A program made the translations under genes and the position numbers. A stretch of 64,000 nucleotides of DNA from Pseudoalteromonas sp. 0303 (GTDB lineage Bacteria; Pseudomonadota; Gammaproteobacteria; Enterobacterales; Alteromonadaceae). Positions 10,428 to 17,102 of the stretch are shown piece after piece. Under the pieces are notes generated by a model. It was not told where the DNA came from. It was given only the letters and a program-made list of their open reading frames with translations, and ran no database searches. The stretch covers positions 40,089 to 104,088 of the forward strand of contig NZ_JABVXF010000015.1 in the NCBI RefSeq assembly GCF_013349995.1, read 5' to 3'. Positions within the stretch are counted from its first letter, which is position 1. Each line of letters starts with the position of its first letter.

Positions 10428-11147
10428 ATGTCATCGCCCATTTTAATTACTGGCGCAGGCCAACGTATTGGACTCGCTCTGGCCGAGCACTTTTTAGCGC
10501 AAGGGCAAGAAATCATAGTCACTTACCGTACCCGCCATGAAGCAATTGATGTGCTTGCAGGTAAAGGCGCTATTTGCATCCATGCTGATTTTAATAGTGA
10601 CCAAGCTATCGGGCATTTTATCGAAGAATTAAAAACCCATACCAACCAGCTCAAGGCAATTATCCATAATGCGTCTAGCTGGGATTGCGAAGCAAATAAC
10701 CACGATTACGCAGACCTGTTTGATAACATGATGCGTATCCACGCCAAAGCGCCCTATTTAATTAATTTAGCAGCTTCTGATTTGCTACTGCATTATCAAC
10801 AAAACAGTGGCCAAGCCGCAGATATTATTCACCTAACCGATTATGTGGTTGAAAAAGGTAGCCCTAAGCATCTTGCTTATGCAGCAAGTAAAGCGGCGCT
10901 TGATAATTTAACCAAGTCGTTTGCCGCTAAATTTGCACCCGCCATTAAAGTGAATGCTATCGCTCCCTCGCTTATTATTTTTAACGAGCACGATAGCGAC
11001 GAATACAAGGCAAAAACATTAAAGAAATCGCTAATGGGCATTGAGCCCGGCTGCGCCGAGATTATTAACAGCGTAGAACTATTACTAAACAGTCACTACA
11101 TCACAGGTCGCTCTATGCCTGTTGATGGTGGCAGACATTTAAAATAA
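10428..11147 (+). CDS. folM: dihydromonapterin reductase (SDR)
   Basis: FolM reduces dihydromonapterin to tetrahydromonapterin (and dihydrofolate weakly) with NADPH. The 239-residue protein has the family's variant Rossmann motif TGAGQRIGLALA near the N-terminus. It also has IIHNASSW, the catalytic YAASKAALDN and the C-terminal GRSMPVDGGRHLK, all closely resembling E. coli FolM. It begins a three-gene run with folE and folX, separated from folE by 18 bases. The upstream 200 bases to the nadE terminator hold no gene and should carry the operon promoter. Confidence 0.93.
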   Translation: MSSPILITGAGQRIGLALAEHFLAQGQEIIVTYRTRHEAIDVLAGKGAICIHADFNSDQAIGHFIEELKTHTNQLKAIIHNASSWDCEANNHDYADLFDNMMRIHAKAPYLINLAASDLLLHYQQNSGQAADIIHLTDYVVEKGSPKHLAYAASKAALDNLTKSFAAKFAPAIKVNAIAPSLIIFNEHDSDEYKAKTLKKSLMGIEPGCAEIINSVELLLNSHYITGRSMPVDGGRHLK

Positions 11148-11165
11148 CGAATTACTGAGAAAGCT

Positions 11166-11720
11166 ATGCACGATGATTTAAAAAACAGTTACCAACAAAT
11201 AATTACCGCGGTAGGTGAAGATCCTGCTCGTGAAGGATTACTCGACACGCCAAAACGCGCAGCAAAAGCGATGGAGTATCTGACTAAAGGCTATCGTCAA
11301 ACATTAGATGAAATTACCAATAATGCGGTATTCACTTCAGATGCCGATGACATGGTATTGATCCAAGACATTGAGCTTTACTCTATGTGTGAGCATCACT
11401 TGCTGCCATTTGTTGGCCGCTGCCATATTGCTTATATTCCTGATGGCAAAGTGCTTGGTTTATCTAAGTTTGCGCGAATTGTTGATATGTATGCCCGTCG
11501 TTTCCAAATTCAAGAACAATTAACCCATCAAATTGCTAAAGCAGTTGAAGAAGTAACTGGTGCGAAAGGTGTTGGCGTAATCGTTGAAGCAAAACACATG
11601 TGTATGATGATGCGCGGCGTTGAAAAGCAAAACTCAAGCATGCGTACATCAGTTATGCTAGGTAACTTCAGAGCCGATCCAAAAACCCGTAACGAGTTCT
11701 TACAACTAGTTAGAGGGTAA
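11166..11720 (+). CDS. folE: GTP cyclohydrolase I
   Basis: FolE converts GTP to 7,8-dihydroneopterin triphosphate, the entry step of pterin and folate synthesis. The 184-residue protein has the zinc ligands in [10 protein letters not shown] and [10 protein letters not shown], and the substrate-site segment [19 protein letters not shown]. The N-terminus ([19 protein letters not shown]) is typical of the type I enzyme; it is shorter than the 222-residue E. coli form, as in many bacteria. Its position between folM and folX suggests that at least part of its product goes to monapterin rather than folate. Confidence 0.96.
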   Translation: MHDDLKNSYQQIITAVGEDPAREGLLDTPKRAAKAMEYLTKGYRQTLDEITNNAVFTSDADDMVLIQDIELYSMCEHHLLPFVGRCHIAYIPDGKVLGLSKFARIVDMYARRFQIQEQLTHQIAKAVEEVTGAKGVGVIVEAKHMCMMMRGVEKQNSSMRTSVMLGNFRADPKTRNEFLQLVRG

Positions 11721-11722
11721 TG

Positions 11723-12082
11723 ATGGCCAACGCAATTATTAATGTCACTAACCTCAGGCTACGAACCTTTATTGGTTTTAACCCTGAGGAACGTGAGAAA
11801 AAGCAAGATGTAGTGATTAATTTAGAAATTCATTACCCTGCGGATCAAGCTTGTGAAACTGATGCGGTTGATAAGGCGCTAAACTACAAGACCATCACCA
11901 AAGAAGTGATCAGCCTTGTCGAAGAAGGCCACTTTTTGCTGTTAGAAAAATTGGTTGCTGAAATTTTAGCAATTTGCCACCAGCATCAAAGTGTTCACTA
12001 TGCCAAAGTGCGTGTCGATAAACCTCACGCGCTGCGCTTTGCGGATTCTGTATCACTGACCCTAGATTGGCAAAAAAGCTAG
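11723..12082 (+). CDS. folX: dihydroneopterin triphosphate 2'-epimerase
   Basis: FolX epimerises 7,8-dihydroneopterin triphosphate to dihydromonapterin triphosphate. The 119-residue sequence (NLRLRTFIGFNPEE, INLEIHYPADQA, LNYKTITKEV, ALRFADSVSLTLDWQ) is closer to E. coli FolX than to the related aldolase FolB. Two tandem ATGs overlap the folE stop (TAATGATG). The second, at 11723, sits five bases from AGAGGG and gives the usual MANAI start; a start at 11720 would add one Met. With folM and folE it forms a compact tetrahydromonapterin operon. The first repeat element begins four bases after its stop. Confidence 0.92.
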   Translation: MANAIINVTNLRLRTFIGFNPEEREKKQDVVINLEIHYPADQACETDAVDKALNYKTITKEVISLVEEGHFLLLEKLVAEILAICHQHQSVHYAKVRVDKPHALRFADSVSLTLDWQKS

Positions 12083-12085
12083 AAT

Positions 12086-12354
12086 AAGGGCGTGTTCACC
12101 TTTGTGGATTAAAATTTGTTCACTCTAGGGGCGATTTAATCGCGGCGCGAGATTTGTAACCTAATGGGCTAAGTAAAAATCGAGCAACAAAGAGTTAATC
12201 GCCCCTAGGAAGAACCCGAAGGGCAGCGCGTGTTTGGCATTGATGCTGCGTTATCACCTATTTATGTGAAACAACCACACTACATAGGCTCTGCCTTGTC
12301 TAAATACCAAACACACCTGCTGCAAAATTAATCATAAAAGGTAAACACGCCCTA
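12086..12354. mobile_element. MITE-like non-coding element, copy 1
   Basis: The core from 12088 to 12352 (265 bp) is bounded by imperfect terminal inverted repeats, GGGCGTGTTCACC and GGTAAACACGCCC, with TA at or near both edges. A copy differing at only scattered positions lies at 29383-29646 in the same orientation. Inside are further inverted repeats: CTAGGGGCGATT against AATCGCCCCTAG, a GTGTTTGG/CCAAACAC pair, and TATGTGG against CCACACTACATA. It would therefore fold extensively as RNA. No ORF of its own is seen. This fits a non-autonomous miniature transposable element; the helper transposase is not in the window. Confidence 0.8.
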
Positions 12355-12778
12355 GTCCTACCGCAAAGGCAAGCACAGCTAAATAACGTGCGCCTTTGCC
12401 TAGGGTCACGAGCAACAAAAAGATTGAAAACTTAACCCTAAAAATTCCGCCAACAACCGTTAAAGGGTCGCCGACAATAGGCAGCCAAGCAAACAACAAA
12501 CTGTAAATACCGTACTTATTGAATTGCTGTTCGGCTTTGTCTATCGAGTTTTGTGAAACGGGAAACCATTTACGGTCTTTAAATCGCATGACTTGCGTGC
12601 CCAGCCAATAATTAACACAGCTCCCAAGCACATTACCCACGGTTGCACTTAGCCATAACAACCAAAGTAGATAATCACCACTGGCTATCATAGCTGTCAT
12701 CACTAATTCTGAAGAGCTAGGTAATAAGGTTGCGGAAATAAACGCGCTGAGAAATAACGATAAGTAGGCCATAAACAT
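12332..12778 (-). CDS. yqaA: YqaA family membrane protein (DedA/VTT-like)
   Basis: A 148-residue inner-membrane protein matching E. coli YqaA in length and motifs: SATLLPSSSE, GNVLGSCVNYWLG, KYGIYSLLFAWLPIVGDPLTVVGG and GKGARYLAVLA. The family belongs to the VTT/DedA-type membrane proteins; its substrate is unknown. The last seven codons and the stop (Leu-Gly-Arg-Val-Tyr-Leu-Leu-stop) come from the right end of the repeat element, so the original C-terminus was probably replaced. The overall length shows no large loss. The start could be ATG at 12778, ATG at 12772 or GTG at 12781, all with weak ribosome sites. Confidence 0.85.
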   Translation of the reverse strand: MFMAYLSLFLSAFISATLLPSSSELVMTAMIASGDYLLWLLWLSATVGNVLGSCVNYWLGTQVMRFKDRKWFPVSQNSIDKAEQQFNKYGIYSLLFAWLPIVGDPLTVVGGIFRVKFSIFLLLVTLGKGARYLAVLAFAVGLGRVYLL

Positions 12779-12784
12779 CACATA

Positions 12785-12812
12785 AAAAAGCTCAGCAAAT
12801 GGCTGAGCTTTT
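12785..12812 (-). terminator. hairpin terminator between DUF4870 gene and yqaA
   Basis: AAAAGCTCAGC and GCTGAGCTTTT pair around a short loop, with T-runs on both strands. It lies 18 bases beyond the DUF4870 stop and immediately upstream of the yqaA start, so it probably ends the DUF4870 transcript and limits read-through. Confidence 0.75.
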
Positions 12813-12829
12813 AGTATATGGCAATTAGT

Positions 12830-13201
12830 TTACTTTATAAATTCTATCGCCATTGGATATTTAACTTCTTTACCATCGTTGGCTTTAATCGCCGATACGA
12901 CCACCATAATCAATGAGAATAGCGCTACTAATGGCAGCAGAATGACACCAACGACAACAAACATCAGCATAAAACACACAATGTAAGCAATCATCATGGT
13001 TAATTGGAAGTTTAATGACTTGCGACCATGCTCAGCTACAAGTGGCATTTCTTCTTTTTTTACAAGCCAAACAATCAAAGGCCCAATCACCGAGCCAAAC
13101 GGGAAAAGTAAGCCAGCTAAGGCACTTAAGTGACAAAACATTGCCCATGTGCGCTGCTCTTTATCTGCCACAATTATTTCAACTTTTTGATTATCATCCA
13201 T
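12830..13201 (-). CDS. DUF4870 domain membrane protein
   Basis: A 123-residue membrane protein with the DUF4870 (Tic20-like fold) layout: a charged N-terminus with KEQRTWAMFCHLSALAGL, a first helix pair GLLFPFGSVIGPLIVWLVKKEE, then HGRKSLNFQLT, and two further hydrophobic segments about residues 70-105. The family is widespread and uncharacterised; a transport role is only suggested by the fold. It stands alone, with its own downstream hairpin, and is transcribed away from the spondin genes. Confidence 0.85.
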   Translation of the reverse strand: MDDNQKVEIIVADKEQRTWAMFCHLSALAGLLFPFGSVIGPLIVWLVKKEEMPLVAEHGRKSLNFQLTMMIAYIVCFMLMFVVVGVILLPLVALFSLIMVVVSAIKANDGKEVKYPMAIEFIK

Positions 13202-13406
13202 TTTAAATTCCTTGTTATGGGTCTGTTTGTCTCTCTACTATAAACCTTAATGACCTTTTACCCTAGCTAAATTGGTTAAATTTAATACTCTCGACCAACA
13301 CTAAAGACTGTAATCAACGTTGTGATAAAAATGTGATAACTTCGTGAGGGTTTCTGGATATTGCTATTCGATACTGGTTTTGAATCATCAAAAACAGGAA
13401 TCTAAC

Positions 13407-14108
13407 ATGAAAGCTTTACCTTTAACTTTGTTCGCTGCATGCGCAGTAACCAGCCTTGCAAGCCAAGCCGCTGAGCTTGATATAAAACTAACTAACCTGA
13501 CGCAAGGTTTACACTTTACCCCTATCCTCATTACAGCTCATAACAGTGACAGCAAACTTTTCAGCGTTGCTATGCCTGCTTCTACAGCCCTACAGACTAT
13601 GGCTGAAGGTGGTAATCTCGAGCCATTAATGACTGAAGCCACAGCCGCAAACAGCGACATGGTTGCCAATCCAGCTGAAGGTTTACTGGCACCAGCAAGC
13701 TCAACGATGGCGAGCTTATCCACCAGCGATGGCAATAACTACTTATCTCTAACAGCCATGCTACTGCCTACCAATGATGGCTTTGTAGGTTTAGATAGTT
13801 GGATGATCCCAACAGAAGCTGGTACCTACACCGTTTATCTCAATGCCTATGATGCGGGCACCGAAGCCAATGATGAGCTTGTTGTTGAGGGCTCAGGCAT
13901 GCCGGGCACGCCAGGTATTCCTGCTGCACCGGGTGGCAATGCGGGTATGAATGGCAGCGGCGTCACCAGTAGCGAAACGAATATGATGGTGCATATTCAT
14001 CCGGGTAACTTAGGCGACGACGATTTAGAAGCGGGGATGAGTGACCTCGATAACACCGTACACAGATGGTTAAACCCAGTTGCGATGCTAACAGTTACGG
14101 TTAAATAG
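13407..14108 (+). CDS. exported spondin-domain protein
   Basis: A 233-residue protein with a Sec signal peptide (cleavage probably after SLASQA, about residue 21) and a Spond_N-type domain. The pattern is DIKLTNLTQGLHFTPILITAHNSD, then STALQTMAEGGNLEPL, YDAGTEANDE and an HPG near the C-terminus. In animals this domain occurs in extracellular matrix proteins; bacterial versions are exported and have no settled function. An ORF extends upstream to 13344, but AGGA at 13396-13399 is seven bases before the ATG at 13407, which also gives a clean signal peptide. It contains a Gly/Pro-rich stretch around residues 160-185. A paralogue follows nine bases later. Confidence 0.88.
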   Translation: MKALPLTLFAACAVTSLASQAAELDIKLTNLTQGLHFTPILITAHNSDSKLFSVAMPASTALQTMAEGGNLEPLMTEATAANSDMVANPAEGLLAPASSTMASLSTSDGNNYLSLTAMLLPTNDGFVGLDSWMIPTEAGTYTVYLNAYDAGTEANDELVVEGSGMPGTPGIPAAPGGNAGMNGSGVTSSETNMMVHIHPGNLGDDDLEAGMSDLDNTVHRWLNPVAMLTVTVK

Positions 14109-14117
14109 GAGGTTATT

Positions 14118-14822
14118 ATGCGCTTTTCAAAAAGCTTAATTATCCTCGCATTGAGTGCCAGCCTTGCGGCCTGTGGGGATTCAGATAATAACGAGGTGGA
14201 AGTAACAGATCCTGTAATGCCCGTTATGAGCTATGAATTTACAGTACAAGTTACGAATTTAACCAATGCCCAACCATTGTCACCGATTGCAGCCATTGCT
14301 CACTCTGAGGGTATGCTTTGGCAAATAGGTGAACCAGCTTCAGCTGCGCTCGAATTAATGGCTGAAGGAGGAGATAACAGTGAATTATTAGCAACTGATT
14401 TTGCAATGGCCTCAAGCTCAGCTGAGAGTCCACTCCCTCCAGGAGAGCAAGTCACTTTAATGTTGAGCACGGAGCAGCTTGATGAATTAAAAATCAGCTT
14501 AGCGACCATGTTGGTGAATACAAATGACGCGTTTACCGGTCTGAATGCTATAGACGTGTCTTCGTTAGCGGTAAATGAGTCACTGTCACGTACTAGTTTT
14601 GCCTATGATGCAGGCACCGAAGCTAACTCTGAAGCAGCTGGGACAATCCCCGGCCCTGCTGATTCTGGCGAAGGTTACAACGAAATGCGCGACGATATTG
14701 ACCGTGTTGCAATGCACCCAGGTGTGGTCAGCCAAAATGATGGCCTGACAAACTCAGTGCTCACCAGCCAGCATAAGTTTGATAACCCGGTAGCTCGGTT
14801 CACCATAACGCGGACGCAATAA
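14118..14822 (+). CDS. spondin-domain lipoprotein, paralogue of the upstream gene
   Basis: A 234-residue protein with a lipoprotein signal (LAACGDSD, Cys near residue 19). The spondin-like domain shares the neighbour's landmarks: VQVTNLTNAQPLSPIAAIAH, SAALELMAEGGD, FAYDAGTEANSE, MHPG and DNPVARFTIT. AGGAGG precedes the ATG, nine bases after the first gene, so both are probably one transcript. The pair would yield one soluble and one lipid-anchored spondin protein in the envelope. A two-component system begins 58 bases downstream. The function is unknown. Confidence 0.86.
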   Translation: MRFSKSLIILALSASLAACGDSDNNEVEVTDPVMPVMSYEFTVQVTNLTNAQPLSPIAAIAHSEGMLWQIGEPASAALELMAEGGDNSELLATDFAMASSSAESPLPPGEQVTLMLSTEQLDELKISLATMLVNTNDAFTGLNAIDVSSLAVNESLSRTSFAYDAGTEANSEAAGTIPGPADSGEGYNEMRDDIDRVAMHPGVVSQNDGLTNSVLTSQHKFDNPVARFTITRTQ

Positions 14823-14880
14823 TAATCGCACTCCTTACACCGAGGTCATAAGGATGTGCCTCTGTGATTTGGAGTGAGCA

Positions 14881-15609
14881 ATGCGCCAAGAAAAATTATT
14901 AATCGTCGAAGATGATAGAGCAATACGCCAACTTATCAGCACACAATTGCACTGCCTAAACTTACATATTGATGAAGCCTCGAGCGCAGAGGCTGCAATA
15001 AAGAAGCTTGCCAGCTCAAGTTATGGCTTAGTACTGCTTGATATTAACCTGCCAGAAATGGATGGCTTGAGCTTATGTCGCAAAATAAAAGAACACTACC
15101 CAAGTATTGCCGTTATTTTACTGACCGCACTCAGTAGCGATATGGACAGAGTGATTGGTTTGGAAATGGGTGCTGATGATTACATTTGCAAGCCGTTCTT
15201 TGCTAGAGAGTTACAAGCACGAATAAAAACACAATTACGGCATAGGTCACAACTTATAGCAGCTCAATCACACCATGAGGATAGCGCTCAAGCTGCAATT
15301 CAACTTGGAGAACTACACATTGAATTTGCCAGCCACCAAGCATTTTTAGCTGACCAAGCAATTAACTTAACCGCCACCGAATTCGATTTACTGGTCTATT
15401 TTGCTAAACACCCAAACCATGTTTTTAGCCGCCAACAGTTACTTGACCAAGTATGGGGTTATCAACACAGCGGTTACGAGCATACGGTCAATTCCCATAT
15501 AAACCGTTTACGCAGTAAGTTTGAGCAACATCACCCTGCAACCTTTATCGAAACAGTCTGGGGGGTAGGTTATAAACTAAATCCAGGTCAGTTGAGTGCA
15601 AACTTATGA
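14881..15609 (+). CDS. OmpR/PhoB-type response regulator
   Basis: A 242-residue two-domain regulator. The receiver domain (about 1-120) has acidic residues in VEDD, the phospho-acceptor in LLDINLPEMDG near residue 52, LTAL and KPFF. The C-terminal winged helix (about 140-236) carries INLTATEFDLLVYFAKHPN, RQQLLDQVWG and HTVNSHINRLRSK. GGAGTGA precedes the start. Its end overlaps the kinase start by four bases (ATGA), so the two are co-translated partners. Lying directly after the spondin pair, it may control them, which is inference. Confidence 0.95.
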   Translation: MRQEKLLIVEDDRAIRQLISTQLHCLNLHIDEASSAEAAIKKLASSSYGLVLLDINLPEMDGLSLCRKIKEHYPSIAVILLTALSSDMDRVIGLEMGADDYICKPFFARELQARIKTQLRHRSQLIAAQSHHEDSAQAAIQLGELHIEFASHQAFLADQAINLTATEFDLLVYFAKHPNHVFSRQQLLDQVWGYQHSGYEHTVNSHINRLRSKFEQHHPATFIETVWGVGYKLNPGQLSANL

Positions 15610-17081
15610 AATCAATGACGCTTTATCAAAAACTTGCTTGGTCTTTGGTAATTATTTTTAGCCTATTGTGCGCACTCGTTTTAAATTGGAGTAAGCAATT
15701 AGAACAAAGCTCGGTACATCATGCTCAGCAAAACTTGCACCTCCAACTAGCCGAACATTTAGTGCATGACAACCCACTGATCAAACAAGGTGTGTATGAC
15801 TATGAAGCACTAGAAAACTTATTTCACACACTGATGATACTTGGTCCTGCATTTGAGTTTTATTTTGTAGACCCAGAAGGCCATTTACTGACTTATTCAG
15901 CTAAACCAGGGCAAGTCGTTAGGCAGCAAATAAACTTAACCCCAATACAGCAGCTACTCGACAATCCAACTGCCACACCAATTTATGGTGACGATCCGCG
16001 TAGCAAGGATGGCGTAAAAATATTTTCGACCGCGCCCGTTTATAATCAGCAGCAACTGCAAGGTTATTTATACGTAATTATTGGCGGGCAAGCTTACGAT
16101 ACAACCCTTAAAAACATTAAAGCCAATGATAACCTTTGGCTTGCCGCAATGTGGTTTGTAGCCGCCTTAGTTGCACTCTTTATTGCGATGTTGCTGTTAT
16201 TTCGGTTTTTCACCTTACCGTTAAAAAAACTCAATAAAGAACTTAATAAAATAGAAGCGGCTAACTACAGACTAACCAAAATGTCATTGGACTCTAGCTA
16301 TACGGCTCATGATGAGATTGGCAATTTAAGCAAAGGCGTCAATGCCATGCTGGCGCGCATTGATGAGCAGTTTCAGTCATTACAGCACGCTGATAGACAA
16401 CGCCGTGAGTTGCTCACTCATTTATCACACGATTTACGTACGCCGCTCTCTTCACTGCACGGCTTTTTGGAGGTGATCAATAAACCGGATAGCCACTTAA
16501 ACGAGCCTGAGCAACGTCATTATCTCAACCTTGCAATGGATAACTGCCAGCAACTAAAACAGCTGATTGAACAAATTTTTGAGCTGGCTAATTTAGAGTG
16601 CGGCCAAGTGAAAATACAATCCGAGACCTTTAATTTGGGCGAGTTGATTTATGATTGTGTAGCAAAGCTTGCTCTAACAGCGCAATCAGCAGGCATTTCA
16701 CTCAAGGTTATTCCCGAAATTTGCGATTTTACCGTGACGGCAGACATCGCAAAATTAGAGCGGGTGCTTACAAACTTAATCGAAAATGCCATTCGGCACA
16801 CACCAAATGGCGGTGAAATTGCCGTTAAGGTTAGCCAGCAAAGTGATCAGTTATACGTGGCAGTGTCTGATACCGGGGTTGGTATTCATGAGGATGAACT
16901 CAATGCGATTTTCGAACCTCATTACCAAGCACGTAATAGTATAAAACGAGGCTCAACAGGCTTAGGACTCGCTATTTGCAAGCAACTGCTCACCCTAATG
17001 GATAGTGAAATAAACGTAAAAAGTACCTTAGGAAAAGGCAGTGAATTTCGTTTTAATTTAGCTATGCAGGCACCCGCTTAA
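15606..17081 (+). CDS. sensor histidine kinase (HAMP, HisKA, HATPase)
   Basis: A 491-residue inner-membrane kinase, cognate to the preceding regulator. Transmembrane helices near residues 7-25 and 178-202 enclose a periplasmic sensor of about 150 residues. HAMP follows (about 200-255), then the phospho-acceptor box LTHLSHDLRTPLSSLHGF with His near 273. The ATPase domain has NLIENAIRHTPNGG, DTGVGI and STGLGLAI. The signal is unknown. It ends 21 bases from the convergent peptidase gene, with a hairpin across its last codons. Confidence 0.94.
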   Translation: MKSMTLYQKLAWSLVIIFSLLCALVLNWSKQLEQSSVHHAQQNLHLQLAEHLVHDNPLIKQGVYDYEALENLFHTLMILGPAFEFYFVDPEGHLLTYSAKPGQVVRQQINLTPIQQLLDNPTATPIYGDDPRSKDGVKIFSTAPVYNQQQLQGYLYVIIGGQAYDTTLKNIKANDNLWLAAMWFVAALVALFIAMLLLFRFFTLPLKKLNKELNKIEAANYRLTKMSLDSSYTAHDEIGNLSKGVNAMLARIDEQFQSLQHADRQRRELLTHLSHDLRTPLSSLHGFLEVINKPDSHLNEPEQRHYLNLAMDNCQQLKQLIEQIFELANLECGQVKIQSETFNLGELIYDCVAKLALTAQSAGISLKVIPEICDFTVTADIAKLERVLTNLIENAIRHTPNGGEIAVKVSQQSDQLYVAVSDTGVGIHEDELNAIFEPHYQARNSIKRGSTGLGLAICKQLLTLMDSEINVKSTLGKGSEFRFNLAMQAPA

Positions 17082-17094
17082 TCACGGATGCCTG
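17067..17094. terminator. hairpin between convergent kinase and peptidase genes
   Basis: CAGGCACCCG and CGGATGCCTG pair with one mismatch around an eight-base loop. On the + strand a T-rich stretch follows, so it may end the kinase transcript. The stem includes the last codons of the kinase gene. Confidence 0.55.
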
Positions 17095-17102
17095 TGTTGT
17101 TA

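Noticed and set aside
12086..12354. Degenerate insertion sequence carrying a transposase fragment
   Set aside because: No transposase-like reading frame is visible in either copy; the element is too short and structured.
12332..12778. yqaA as a pseudogene truncated by the repeat element
   Set aside because: Its length and C-terminal helix match E. coli YqaA; only the last few residues changed, so I keep it as intact.
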